A DNA stretch of 51,757 nt from RGIG8244 sp045592785 (GTDB taxonomy: Bacteria; Verrucomicrobiota; Lentisphaeria; Victivallales; UBA1829): positions 1 to 51,757 of the forward strand of contig JAZNVL010000036.1 in NCBI GenBank assembly GCA_045592785.1, read 5' to 3'. The notes under the pieces are model-generated. The model was not told the DNA's origin. It searched no databases and worked only from the letters and a program-made list of their open reading frames with translations. Each line of letters starts with the position of its first letter. Position 1 is the stretch's first letter. The position numbers and the translations under genes were made by a program. This document shows, piece after piece, positions 1-9,160 of the stretch.

Positions 1-857
1 GTCTTGCCCGTATGACAAAATTCAGCGGAGCTTCACGTCCGGAAGGTTTTCATCTGGTCCCCCGTCCCGACACCTACCGCCCCTGGTGGACCCGTCCCGA
101 CGGCACACTCGATACTGAACGTTACCTCGAATTTTACGACAAATTCATCAAAGAATCAACCACCGGTCAGGTCGCTGCTTTCGTTCTCGAACCCATTCAG
201 GGCTGGGGCGGTTCAATTATGCCGCCGGATGACTTCTTCCCGAAACTGAAAAAATTCCTGGAAGAACGGGACATTCTTCTCTTCGCCGACGAAGTGCTGA
301 CCAGCATGGGCCGCACCGGAAAGATCCTCTGCTGCGAACACTGGAATGTGCTGCCTGACGTTGTCACGCTGGGCAAAGGCTTCGGCAACGGATTCCCTGT
401 GACCTGTATGGCAGTGCGTACGCCCTACGCCGATGCAGTGGATAAGATCAGTGCCTCCACCAGTTACGGCGGAAATCCGATGGCTTGCGCGGCTGCTCTT
501 GCCTGTTTCGAAGTCATCGAAGAAGAAGGTCTGCTGGAACATGCGCAGGAACTGGAAATGCTCTTCAAGAAACGGATGGCAGACTGGACCACGAAATACA
601 GAATCGTGGGCGATACCCGTTGCAAAGGCTGTCTGCTGGGGATCGAACTGGTCCAGGACAAAGCGCTCAAGACTCCCTTCAACGAAGCCGGTCGCATGGT
701 CTATCAGAAGGCATTCTCCAAAGGTCTTGCCTGGGTTCCCGCGGGTCACATCCTGCGCATGAGTCCGCCGATCATCATGCCGAACGAAGTCGCCATGAAG
801 GGTATGGACATCATCGAAGAAGCCATCGCAGAAACCGAAAAGGAACTTCTGGGCTGA
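1..857 (+). CDS. Class III PLP-dependent aminotransferase, 5' end cut off
   Basis: The last 284 codons are present, in phase from base 3; family members are usually 420-450 residues, so about a third is missing upstream. Visible family features are the VLEPIQGWGG block, the cofactor aspartate in FADEV followed by GRTG, and the PLP-binding lysine in TLGKGFGNGF (codon 375-377). Class III enzymes move an amino group between an amine or omega-amino acid and a 2-oxo acid in the cytoplasm. The substrate cannot be read from the sequence. It lies 126 bases ahead of a sugar catabolic series on the same strand, so an amino-sugar or amino-acid side step is possible. The first ATG in the window (base 12) is internal, because the frame stays open to the edge. 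Confidence 0.93.
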   Translation, partial: LARMTKFSGASRPEGFHLVPRPDTYRPWWTRPDGTLDTERYLEFYDKFIKESTTGQVAAFVLEPIQGWGGSIMPPDDFFPKLKKFLEERDILLFADEVLTSMGRTGKILCCEHWNVLPDVVTLGKGFGNGFPVTCMAVRTPYADAVDKISASTSYGGNPMACAAALACFEVIEEEGLLEHAQELEMLFKKRMADWTTKYRIVGDTRCKGCLLGIELVQDKALKTPFNEAGRMVYQKAFSKGLAWVPAGHILRMSPPIIMPNEVAMKGMDIIEEAIAETEKELLG

Positions 858-983
858 TCAGCCGGGGCTGCATAAAGCCTTTCCGGGACGTTCGGGTACG
901 ACGGAAGAAGTCCTGCCCGATCTCCCGGCAAAAGAATTGCCTCTGCTCCCATGGACGGAACCACTCAAAATTTGAGGTGATTT

Positions 984-2300
984 ATGGTCAATGTAAAAGA
1001 TTTCGGTGCTGTCGGTGACGGCATCACAAAAGATACCGCGGCGATCCAGAAAGCCATCGATGCCGGCGGATTGGTGCATTTCCCGCCGGGAACGTATCTC
1101 TCCGGCTCCCTTCACTTGAAATCAAACGGCGGACTCTTTCTGGAACCCGGCGCGATCCTGCTCGGAAGTCCGGATAAGGAAGATTACAATGCCGATGATT
1201 TCTGTTCCCAGAACCGTCCGTATAAAGCGGAACGGGTCAGCGGCGCACACCTCATCAATGCCGTGGAACAGGAAAACGTGATCATTTGCGGAAGTGGCAG
1301 GATCGACGGGAACCGGCAGAACATTTACGGGGAAAAAAGCGAACCCGGCTGTGAATGTCGTACCGATAAATTCGACCGGCCCGGCGATGATTTCTGGCGT
1401 CCGGGACAGATGCTCTTCATCTGCGAATGCAGGAACGTACAGATCCGGGATGTTCAGCTTTACAATTCAACGTACTGGACCTGTTTCCTCCACGGATGCG
1501 AAGACGTGCAGATCCGCGGCGTTCGGATCCTCAACGACCAGCGGACACCCAACGGAGACGGCATCGATATCGACTGCTGCTGCCGGGTCACGGTCAGCGA
1601 CTGTATCATCGACTCCGGGGACGACTGCATCACGCTGCGCGGGAGTGTCTCGCCGCTGAAGAAAGCGCGTGCCTGTGAATACGTCACGATCACCAACTGT
1701 GTGCTTCACACGAACTGCAACGGATTCCGTATCGGGGTGGGAGACGGGATCATACGGAATGTGGCGATCTCCAATATCGTGTTCTATCACTGCACCAATG
1801 CGATCTCCATCAATTCCAATTACAGTCTGGATCCCACACACGGTGTCGAGATCAGCAATATCTCTTTCACCAATCTGCAACTGGAAGCGGAACGGGCATT
1901 CATCATCAACAGTCAGGTGCGCGGCTCCACGCCGGAACCCCCGGCGAAGGATATCCGTGACATCCGGATCTATCAGGTGCGCGGGACCATCCGCAAGCCC
2001 GGTTTGATCAGCGGCAGTGCCGGACTGGGCATGTATGACATCATGTTCAAAGATGTGGTGCTGGATATCGCCGGAGATCTGGATTCCTCCACGAACCACG
2101 AAGGTCCCTGGGGCTCCTGGCATCCCGGCGCACCCGAATGTGTGTTCTACATCTCTCATGCCGACGGCGTCACGCTGGATCATGTGAAGGTGAACTGGAA
2201 GAAACCGGTCACCGGATGGACCTACGGGATCCTCGCTTACAACTGCAAAAACATCAAAAACGAACAGAGTGACTTGGGCCGTCCGGATCTCCTCGGATAA
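984..2300 (+). CDS. GH28-like (polygalacturonase superfamily) beta-helix protein
   Basis: 438 residues. The N-terminus has the pectate-lyase-superfamily opening (VKDFGAVGDGITKDTAAIQ), followed by right-handed beta-helix repeats. GH28 enzymes hydrolyse galacturonan or rhamnogalacturonan links by inversion. The acidic residues are present: N190-G-D192 in NGDGID and D213-D214 in SGDDC. The usual GHG histidine is absent; that place reads NCNGFRIG (244-251), and no clear RIK motif follows. Activity or specificity may therefore differ from classic polygalacturonase. There is no signal peptide, so it is probably cytoplasmic and acts on imported oligosaccharides. The ATG is preceded by GAGGTGA at good spacing. 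It sits in an operon with a dehydrogenase, transporter, kinase and isomerase. Confidence 0.88.
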   Translation: MVNVKDFGAVGDGITKDTAAIQKAIDAGGLVHFPPGTYLSGSLHLKSNGGLFLEPGAILLGSPDKEDYNADDFCSQNRPYKAERVSGAHLINAVEQENVIICGSGRIDGNRQNIYGEKSEPGCECRTDKFDRPGDDFWRPGQMLFICECRNVQIRDVQLYNSTYWTCFLHGCEDVQIRGVRILNDQRTPNGDGIDIDCCCRVTVSDCIIDSGDDCITLRGSVSPLKKARACEYVTITNCVLHTNCNGFRIGVGDGIIRNVAISNIVFYHCTNAISINSNYSLDPTHGVEISNISFTNLQLEAERAFIINSQVRGSTPEPPAKDIRDIRIYQVRGTIRKPGLISGSAGLGMYDIMFKDVVLDIAGDLDSSTNHEGPWGSWHPGAPECVFYISHADGVTLDHVKVNWKKPVTGWTYGILAYNCKNIKNEQSDLGRPDLLG

Positions 2301-2331
2301 CAAGTCATAACTCTCAACACGAAGGAACAAC

Positions 2332-3462
2332 ATGAAAACATATAAAGTCGGTATGATCGGGTTTGGATTCATCGGGAAAGTCCATGCATACGGACACCTG
2401 AACATCCCGCTGTATTACGATCAGCAGGAATTCAAGAGTCAGATCACTCACATCTGCACGTCCCGGAAGGAAACGGCGGAAAAAGGCTGCATCCAGACGG
2501 GTGCGACCCATGCCGTCACGGATTATCGTGAGATCACGGAAAATCCGGAGATCGACATTGTGGATATCTGCACGCCCAACAATCTGCATTTTGAAGCGAT
2601 CATGTCTGCCATCAAAAACGGCAAGCATATTTACTGCGACAAGCCCATTACCGCCACGCTGGAAGAAGCCATGCAGATCAAGGAAGCCCTGAAAGAATAC
2701 AAGGGCATCTCCCAGATGACACTGCAAAACCGGTTCTTCCCCATCACGCTCCGGGCAAAACAGCTCATCGACGAAGGAAAGATCGGTGATATTCTGGAAT
2801 TCAAAGGGGCGTATCTGCATTCCGGCAGTTCCGATCCGAAAGCACCGTTGAAATGGAAACTTTCCGGTGCCGCCGGCGGTGGTGTGGTGGCTGACCTGGG
2901 CAGTCATATTCTGGACCTCATGCACTATCTGCTGGGGGATTTCAGCGAACTCTCTGCGGTAACTCATATCGCCTATCCCGAACGTCCCTCCGCCGATGAC
3001 CCGACAAAGATGGTCAAGGTGGATGCCGAAGACAATATGCAGGCAACGGTCCGCCTGCCCTCCGGGGCGTACGGTGTCATCAGTGCCTCCAAGATTGCCA
3101 CCGGTTCGGAAGATGAGATCGGGTTCGAGATCTACGGGAGCAAGGGAGCGATCCGCATGGTTCCCATGGACCTGCACCGGTTGTATTACTATGATTGTTC
3201 GGCGGTCTCCAAGCCCATCGGCGGCGAACGCGGCTGGGTTGCGATCGACTGCGGACAGCGTTATGACAAGCCCGCCGGATTCCCCACGCCGAAGGCCTCC
3301 ATCGGCTGGATGCGCGGACACATGCACTGTCTGTATAACTTCCTGAATTCCGTTCATACGGGCGTCTCCAACGGACCCACGCTGGAACAGGGCATTTACA
3401 TTCAGTATCTCATGGAAAAAGTGAGAGAATCCGCGAAAAACCGGAGCTGGGTCACGTTATGA
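2332..3462 (+). CDS. Gfo/Idh/MocA family oxidoreductase
   Basis: 376 residues. An N-terminal Rossmann fold (MIGFGFIGKVHAYGH) is followed by the DICTPNNLHFE strand-loop and the catalytic lysine of the EKP-type motif as CDKP (K104). The C-terminal half is the alpha/beta substrate domain. These NAD(P)-dependent enzymes oxidise or reduce hydroxyls on sugars, inositols or glycosides in the cytoplasm. GGGVVADLGSHILDLMHYL fits the conserved catalytic-helix region (G-x-H-x-x-D). AAGGA precedes the ATG. The stop overlaps the start of the MFS gene, so the two are likely translated together. The position between a GH28 protein and a sugar importer suggests it acts on a sugar or uronate from the same substrate. 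Confidence 0.93.
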   Translation: MKTYKVGMIGFGFIGKVHAYGHLNIPLYYDQQEFKSQITHICTSRKETAEKGCIQTGATHAVTDYREITENPEIDIVDICTPNNLHFEAIMSAIKNGKHIYCDKPITATLEEAMQIKEALKEYKGISQMTLQNRFFPITLRAKQLIDEGKIGDILEFKGAYLHSGSSDPKAPLKWKLSGAAGGGVVADLGSHILDLMHYLLGDFSELSAVTHIAYPERPSADDPTKMVKVDAEDNMQATVRLPSGAYGVISASKIATGSEDEIGFEIYGSKGAIRMVPMDLHRLYYYDCSAVSKPIGGERGWVAIDCGQRYDKPAGFPTPKASIGWMRGHMHCLYNFLNSVHTGVSNGPTLEQGIYIQYLMEKVRESAKNRSWVTL

Positions 3463-4718
3463 GTTCCACTCCCCGCAAGATAAACTGGAAGACGAACCTG
3501 TTTTTCGTCTGGCTTTCCCAGCTGCTTTCCCTCGCCGGGTTCGCAGCTGTGATGCCATTCATTCCGGTTTATCTGCGGGTGAAATTCGGGATCGAAGACC
3601 CGAATGTCCGCGGCGCATACGTTGCCATTTTCAATTTCGCCAGTTTGCTCTCCTTTGCCATCTTCGCACCCATCTGGGGCTGGCTGGCAGATAAATACGG
3701 ACGCAAACTCATGTTGATCCGGTCCGGCGCGGCTGCGGGGATCCTGTTCCCGCTGATGGCATTCGCACCCAATGTGTGGTGTCTGATCGCGCTCCGGCTC
3801 TTCACCAGTATGTTTTCCGGTACGGTGACGGCGGCAAATGCGCTGATCTCCTCCACCACCCCGGACGACAAACAGGGATTCGCTCTGGGGTCATTGAGTA
3901 CAGCACTCTGGAGCGGGAACATGCTTGGTTTTCTTTTCGGGGGGCTTGTGGTCCATTACTTCGGTTACACCATGGGCTTTGTGTTGTGCGGCGGATTGTA
4001 TATACTCGGCACCCTGATGGTGATCTTTCTGGTACACGAAAATTTCACCCCGGTCCCCGCAAAAAAGAAAACGGAAGAAAAAACAGAACTGGGGGTCCGG
4101 CGTTATCTCCCGGATTTTCCCAAGGCATTATGGCTGGTACTCAGTCTCTTCCTGATGATGGGATTCGCACGCCGTTATGAAGAATTCTATCTGGCATTGC
4201 AGGTGGAAGAGATCGCAGGGAAGGAAAACACGGAACTGTATACGGGCTGGATCTGTGCCGCCGCGGCATTGGGCGGGATCCTTTCCGGTTCGATCGTGGG
4301 CTGGCTCATTGACCGTTATTCGCCGAAGAAAGTGGTCTTATGTGCGCTCCCGGTCTCCTGTTTCTTTGTGGTTCTTCAGGGATTCGCGCCGTCTCTGGCG
4401 GTATTGGGCGGTTCCCGGTTCATCGCATTCATTTCTTCCAGCAGTCTGGAACCGGCGATTCTTGCCATTTTAAGCAGGATCACACCCCGGGAGAAACGGG
4501 GGATCGCTTACGGCTGGACAGCCACATTCCGTTGTACGGGGATGCTGCTTGCGGCGGCATCGGGGGGCGTCCTGGTGTATTACGCCGGGGTTCGCAGTGC
4601 GTTTTTAGCAGCAGGAGCCGGATTCCTGCTATTAATACCGGCAATTATTTTTGTAGATAAAGTCATAAAAAAAACAACACCCGCGTTTGCGGGAGAACAG
4701 GAAGGCAATCATGTCTGA
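3459..4718 (+). CDS. MFS transporter
   Basis: 419 residues with about twelve hydrophobic segments and the major-facilitator loop 2-3 motif as GWLADKYGRKLML. A central charged cytoplasmic loop (around PAKKKTEEKTELG) separates the two six-helix halves, and the pseudo-repeat GWLIDRYSPKKVV begins the second half. It is an inner-membrane secondary transporter; drug-efflux-type members look similar, so import is inferred from the operon. It starts on an ATGA overlap with the dehydrogenase stop, and its own last codons overlap the start of the ceramidase-like gene by 8 bases. Most likely it brings a small oligosaccharide or sugar acid into the cell for the flanking enzymes. Confidence 0.92.
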   Translation: MSSTPRKINWKTNLFFVWLSQLLSLAGFAAVMPFIPVYLRVKFGIEDPNVRGAYVAIFNFASLLSFAIFAPIWGWLADKYGRKLMLIRSGAAAGILFPLMAFAPNVWCLIALRLFTSMFSGTVTAANALISSTTPDDKQGFALGSLSTALWSGNMLGFLFGGLVVHYFGYTMGFVLCGGLYILGTLMVIFLVHENFTPVPAKKKTEEKTELGVRRYLPDFPKALWLVLSLFLMMGFARRYEEFYLALQVEEIAGKENTELYTGWICAAAALGGILSGSIVGWLIDRYSPKKVVLCALPVSCFFVVLQGFAPSLAVLGGSRFIAFISSSSLEPAILAILSRITPREKRGIAYGWTATFRCTGMLLAAASGGVLVYYAGVRSAFLAAGAGFLLLIPAIIFVDKVIKKTTPAFAGEQEGNHV

Positions 4719-6168
4719 ACTTCTCATCGGATGGAGTGAAGTCGATATCACTCCGGTAACAGAAAAAAAGATCCCGCTCATGGGACAGTATTACGCCCGC
4801 TGCACCCGGGAGATCCATTCCAATCTGAAAGCGGTGGCCGCCGCTTTCAGTTCCGGAGACGCCCATTTCGTCAACGTGAGCATGGATAACGTGGGTATTC
4901 AGCTGGCATTCCACAAGCTGGTGCAGGCGGAAGCCGTGAAACTGGCTCCCGGCCTCAAAGAAGAAAACATCTTCATCAACGTGATCCATACCCACAGCGC
5001 ACCCGACGCTTCCGTGGTGCAGAATCCCAACGCAATCCGTCAGGATGCCCCGGATGAAACGATCCTCAGCCCGGAGGAATATGTGGGATTCGTGGTGCCC
5101 CTCATGGCGCAATGTATCGCCGATGCCTGGAACAACCGGAAGCCCGGCGGTGTCGCCCGCGCATTCGGCAATGCCCGTATCGGACACTGCCGTCGTGCCG
5201 TTTACAGCACAGGCAAAGCGGAAATGTATGGTGACACCACCCGTCGTGACTTCATCGGCATGGAAGCCGGGGAAGATTCCGGCGTGGATATGCTCTTCAC
5301 TTACGACCTGAACGGGAAAAAGACGGGTATGCTCCTCAACGTGGCATGTCCTTCCCAGGTCATGGAATCCACCTATCAGGTCTCCAGCGACTTCGCCGGT
5401 GCCACCCGCGAACTGCTCAAAACCGAATACGGCGAAGACTTCCACACCATCTATCAGATCAGCCCTGCCGGCTGTCAGTCTCCCCGTGACCTGGTCCGTC
5501 ACTATGCGACCGAACCCGATTTCTGGCACGCGGATGGTGTTGTGGAACACGCAAAACGTCTGTTCCATGCCGTCACCACGGCTGTCCCGGAAAAGATCGA
5601 TTATTCGCCCGTGTTCAAACATGACGTCATCACGGTCAACCTGCCCCGCCGTCGTGCTTCCTACGCCGATTATGTGGCAGCGAAAGCAGAACTTGCCCGT
5701 CTGACCGCCATTCAGCCGGTGGAAGCCGCGTTCGAAGACTTCTGCGCGGAAACTCATGCGAATGAAAAGATCGACGGTCCCGGACCCTATGACAGCAAGC
5801 TGCACCACTTTGTGTTGATCAAGAATCAACAGGCAGTGATCACCCGTTATGAAGACCAGGATGCGGAACCCATGCTCACCTTCTCCATGAACGTGGCGCG
5901 TATCGGCGATATTGCCATCGCAAACAATCCGTTTGAACTGTATCTCTACTTCGGTCAGATCATCAAGGCACGGAGCAAAGCAGCACAGACATTCCTGGTG
6001 CAGCTCTCCGCCGGTGCATCCAGACCTGCCGGATATCTGCCCAGTCCCGAAGCCGAAATTTACGGCGGGTACGGCGGACTCATCATCAACGGTCAGGTCG
6101 GCTCCGACGGCGGTTACAAACTGGCCGATGACACCGTGGAAGCCATCAACAAATTTTTTGAAGATTAA
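4711..6168 (+). CDS. Neutral/alkaline ceramidase-like hydrolase
   Basis: 485 residues. It resembles the N-terminal domain of neutral/alkaline non-lysosomal ceramidases: the opening GWSEVDITP, the metal-site motif HTHSAP (H93, H95), and a later SPAGCQSPRD segment that keeps a serine where ceramidases have their nucleophile. The second metal histidine region reads NVACPSQVME, so the site is not identical to true ceramidase. There is no signal peptide, and secreted ceramidases have one. In a sugar operon it is more likely a hydrolase or esterase acting on a carbohydrate derivative. The start is taken at 4711 because AGGAAGG lies just upstream; an in-frame ATG at 4687 falls inside the transporter gene without such a site. 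Confidence 0.85.
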   Translation: MSELLIGWSEVDITPVTEKKIPLMGQYYARCTREIHSNLKAVAAAFSSGDAHFVNVSMDNVGIQLAFHKLVQAEAVKLAPGLKEENIFINVIHTHSAPDASVVQNPNAIRQDAPDETILSPEEYVGFVVPLMAQCIADAWNNRKPGGVARAFGNARIGHCRRAVYSTGKAEMYGDTTRRDFIGMEAGEDSGVDMLFTYDLNGKKTGMLLNVACPSQVMESTYQVSSDFAGATRELLKTEYGEDFHTIYQISPAGCQSPRDLVRHYATEPDFWHADGVVEHAKRLFHAVTTAVPEKIDYSPVFKHDVITVNLPRRRASYADYVAAKAELARLTAIQPVEAAFEDFCAETHANEKIDGPGPYDSKLHHFVLIKNQQAVITRYEDQDAEPMLTFSMNVARIGDIAIANNPFELYLYFGQIIKARSKAAQTFLVQLSAGASRPAGYLPSPEAEIYGGYGGLIINGQVGSDGGYKLADDTVEAINKFFED

Positions 6169-6176
6169 GGGATCGT

Positions 6177-7655
6177 ATGAACTGTTATTTGGGACTCGAT
6201 ATCGGGACGACCGGGGTCAAAGCGGTGGTATTCGACAGCAAGGGATCTCCCCTGGGGATCGGGCTGACGGAATACACGCTGGAAACACCGAAGCCCGATA
6301 TCGTGGAACTGGATGCGGAAGTCTACTGGCGATCTGTCAAAACGGCATTGGATCAGGCGGTGGAAAAGGCTGCCGTCGATCCCGCCGCGATCCGCGCACT
6401 CACCATCACGGGACAGGCGGAAACGCTTCTCATGGTGGATGAAAACGGGGACCCGTTGCGAAAAGCGATCGTCTGGCTGGATAACCGGGCAGTGGATGAA
6501 GCGAAAGCCATCGAAGAAAAATTTACCATTGATGCTCTCTTCCGCATGTCCGGGCAGACGGAAATGCTCCCCTGCTGGCCAGCGGCAAAGATCCTCTGGC
6601 TCCGGAATCATGAGCCGGAAGTTTTCGCAAAAACGGCAAAATATCTCATGGTGGAAGACTACATCATCCACAAGCTGACCGGGAAATACGCCACCTGTAC
6701 CGGACTGATGCCATCCAGTCTTTATTATGACATCCGGACGGAACAGTATGACGATGCCATGCTGGACTTTCTGGGGATCCGCGCGGATCAGCTGCCGGAC
6801 CTGAAAGCAGCCGGTGAAGTCATCGGGGAAGTCAGGGAAAATGATTCTCTGCTGGTGCCCGGGACTTTGACTGCCGCCGCGCCCATCGACCACGTTTGCG
6901 GGAATCTGGGCAGCGGTTGTGCGGGTGACGGCATGATCTCGGAAACAACGGGCTGCACGCTGGCTCTCTGTGCGGCGTTCCCCGGGATCGTGTACGACGA
7001 AGAACGCAGATTGAGTACCTATCTGGGCTTCGCGAAAAACAGTTTTGTACTGCTCCCCTGGGCTCCCACTGCCGGGATGCTCCTCAAACATTTCCGCGAT
7101 GAATTCACCGCCGGGATGTCCTTCAAGGAATTCGATGCCGCCGCAGAAGCCGTTCCCCCGGGCAGCGAAGGCTTGATCCTGCTGCCCCATTGTGCGGGTG
7201 CAGTCTCCCCGGTATGCAATCCGGATGCCCGGGGCGTTGCCTACGGGATCACGCTGGCGCACAAACGGGGACACTGGGCGCGTGCGATCATGGAATCGGT
7301 GGCGTATCTTCTGCGTGACAATGTGGAAGCATTGCGTTCCCTGGGGGCGGAAGTCCGTGAGATCCGTTCCCTGGGCGGAGCCTCCAAGAGCCGTCTCTGG
7401 CTGCAGATCAAAGCCGATGTTTTGAATCTTCCGGTCACCGTGACGGAATGTGAAGAAGCCACCTCACTGGGTGCCGCCATTCTCGCCGCAGTCGCCTGCG
7501 GGGATTATCCGGACTGCGCCTCTGCAACGGAACAGATGGTTCAGGTCGCGGATACGGTCCATCCTTCCGGAAATTCCGCGGAATACGAAAGTGCATTCCG
7601 TTCTTATCAGCAATTAAATAAAATCCTTATGCCAACATTCGGAGGTAAATTATGA
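6177..7655 (+). CDS. FGGY-family carbohydrate kinase
   Basis: 492 residues, the usual length for FGGY kinases. The phosphate-binding opening DIGTTGVKAVVFD (about residues 7-19), an ITGQAE segment, and the C-terminal ATP-binding region with LGGASKSRLWLQIKADV and EATSLGAAILAAV are all present. These enzymes phosphorylate pentuloses, hexuloses or polyols with ATP in the cytoplasm. Overall it looks closest to xylulokinase-type members. The gene follows the ceramidase-like gene after eight bases (AAGGGAT Shine-Dalgarno) and overlaps the isomerase start by ATGA. With that isomerase it makes an aldose-to-ketose-to-ketose-phosphate pair; the exact sugar is not determinable from sequence. Confidence 0.94.
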   Translation: MNCYLGLDIGTTGVKAVVFDSKGSPLGIGLTEYTLETPKPDIVELDAEVYWRSVKTALDQAVEKAAVDPAAIRALTITGQAETLLMVDENGDPLRKAIVWLDNRAVDEAKAIEEKFTIDALFRMSGQTEMLPCWPAAKILWLRNHEPEVFAKTAKYLMVEDYIIHKLTGKYATCTGLMPSSLYYDIRTEQYDDAMLDFLGIRADQLPDLKAAGEVIGEVRENDSLLVPGTLTAAAPIDHVCGNLGSGCAGDGMISETTGCTLALCAAFPGIVYDEERRLSTYLGFAKNSFVLLPWAPTAGMLLKHFRDEFTAGMSFKEFDAAAEAVPPGSEGLILLPHCAGAVSPVCNPDARGVAYGITLAHKRGHWARAIMESVAYLLRDNVEALRSLGAEVREIRSLGGASKSRLWLQIKADVLNLPVTVTECEEATSLGAAILAAVACGDYPDCASATEQMVQVADTVHPSGNSAEYESAFRSYQQLNKILMPTFGGKL

Positions 7656-9019
7656 TTCAGAAAACAGAAAAGGTCCGTGCCGGATTTGTCGGGTTCGGAG
7701 AAGTCAATACGCCCAGAGAATTCATCGATGGACGCTGCCGTACCGCCGCCGATGAACTGATCAAACGTGGTGTGGAACTCATCGAAACGGCACCGGTCAG
7801 CGATGATCCGGAAGGGAAACAGGCCCAGCGTGCCGTGGAAGAACTCTCCAAAGGGGATTTCGATGCACTGGTAGTCTGTATCGCCGGGTGGATCCCCACC
7901 TGGGCAGTCATCAAAGTCATCGAACACTTCAAGCACAAACCCATGCTCCTCTGGGGACTCAGCGGTTGGCGGGAAAACGGACACTTTGTCACCACCGCCG
8001 ACCAGGCAGGATCCACCGCGCTCCGCGCACCCATGCAGGAAATGGGTTACAACTTCAAGTATCTTGTGAACTTCAAAGATTCCGCGCCCCGGTATGATGA
8101 AGCCGTGAGCTATCTCCGGGCAGCTTCCGCCACTGCCAGAATGAAGCATGCGTTCATCGGCATGAGCGGATACCGTGACATGCGTCTCTATGGCACACTG
8201 TATGACGGCAATCTGCTGAAGAAGAAGATCGGTGCCGAAATCGAACACTTCGATCTCCTGGAGATCCAGGAACTCATCAAGGATATCCCGGAAGCCGAAA
8301 TCGAAGCACTCGCAAACAAGATCAGAACCAACTGGGATTTCGTCCGCGCACCCCGGGAAGGGACCGTGGAAAACTCCGTCCGTCTGGCTCTGGCATTCCA
8401 GAAAAAGATCAAGGAACGGGACTACGATGCGTTTTCGTTCTGCGACGTGGACGGTGTCAAGAAGCTGTTGAAGTTCGCCCCCGCCGGCGCACTCACTCTG
8501 CTTCATGACGAAATGGATATTCCCTCTGTGCCGGAAAATGACTCCTATGGAGCAGTCACCCAGCTCATCATGAAATATCTCACGGGCAAGTCTCCCGCTT
8601 ACATGGAATTCTATGAATTCACGAAAGACTCCGCATTCATGGGCGTTCCGGACTACGTTCCCGCATCCGTAGTGGACGGCAAAGTCACGGTCATGCCCAA
8701 CGCCTTCGGTTCTTTCGGGGAAGGTCTGCTGAATGTTTCCAAAGTGAAAACGGGTCCGGTGACCATTGTCCGTCTGGCACAGGTCAACGGCGAACTTCTG
8801 GTCCACGCGGTGAAAGCGGAAGCCAAAACGCCGGAAACCTGGGAAGAAGCCGGGTGGGCACCGCCCGCCCCGCAGCTGCCCAGTCTGGAAGTCTGTTTCG
8901 GGAAATCTTCCGACGAATTTCTGAAGGACGTGATGGGACAGCATTACATTGTCACATACGGCGACAATCTGGGCTTGATCGCGGATTACTGCGCGATCAA
9001 CGGATTGAAACTGATCTGA
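7652..9019 (+). CDS. L-fucose/L-arabinose isomerase-family protein
   Basis: 455 residues. It shows the fold pattern of the fucose isomerase family (FucI/AraA-type C-terminal region): GFVGFGEVNTPREF at the start, FCDVDGVKKLL in the middle, then PENDSYGAVTQLIM, where family members carry a metal-binding glutamate, and a terminal beta-rich domain. Such enzymes interconvert aldose and ketose with a divalent metal. It is shorter than classic FucI (about 590 residues) and matches the shorter, poorly characterised relatives. Start: ATGA overlap with the kinase stop, with GGAGGT just ahead. It is the last gene of the operon; a strong terminator follows. No aldolase is present, so the phosphorylated ketose must be split by an enzyme encoded elsewhere. 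Confidence 0.88.
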   Translation: MIQKTEKVRAGFVGFGEVNTPREFIDGRCRTAADELIKRGVELIETAPVSDDPEGKQAQRAVEELSKGDFDALVVCIAGWIPTWAVIKVIEHFKHKPMLLWGLSGWRENGHFVTTADQAGSTALRAPMQEMGYNFKYLVNFKDSAPRYDEAVSYLRAASATARMKHAFIGMSGYRDMRLYGTLYDGNLLKKKIGAEIEHFDLLEIQELIKDIPEAEIEALANKIRTNWDFVRAPREGTVENSVRLALAFQKKIKERDYDAFSFCDVDGVKKLLKFAPAGALTLLHDEMDIPSVPENDSYGAVTQLIMKYLTGKSPAYMEFYEFTKDSAFMGVPDYVPASVVDGKVTVMPNAFGSFGEGLLNVSKVKTGPVTIVRLAQVNGELLVHAVKAEAKTPETWEEAGWAPPAPQLPSLEVCFGKSSDEFLKDVMGQHYIVTYGDNLGLIADYCAINGLKLI

Positions 9020-9039
9020 CCAAATCCCCCTTTGGATCC

Positions 9040-9070
9040 AAGCCCTGCCGGAAACGGCGGGGCTTTTTTT
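9040..9070 (+). terminator. Rho-independent terminator of the sugar operon
   Basis: An 11-pair stem (AAGCCCTGCCG with CGGCGGGGCTT, one G-T pair) closes on a GAAA tetraloop and runs into seven T. It lies 21 bases after the isomerase stop. Confidence 0.93.
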
Positions 9071-9102
9071 GTACTTTTTTTATCGAAAGCGGGATTCCGG
9101 AT

Positions 9103-9130
9103 TTGATAATCGGAAAACTGGGTGTATATT
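9103..9130 (+). promoter_or_regulatory. Promoter for the LysM-accA-murI unit
   Basis: TTGATA (9103-9108), 16 bases, then TATATT (9125-9130) preceded by TG at the extended position. It lies just after the terminator of the sugar operon and 31 bases ahead of the LysM gene start. Confidence 0.75.
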
Positions 9131-9160
9131 TTAGCAGAGTCTAAATACAGGAATGATTTT

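Noticed and set aside
862..972. A stretch of about 37 codons without a stop between the aminotransferase and GH28 genes
   Set aside because: No start codon or ribosome site is visible for it and no similarity is recognised; it is short enough to be chance.
4663..5829. A 388-codon minus-strand frame opposite the ceramidase-like gene
   Set aside because: Its codons are the reverse of a conserved protein, and it has no start signal.
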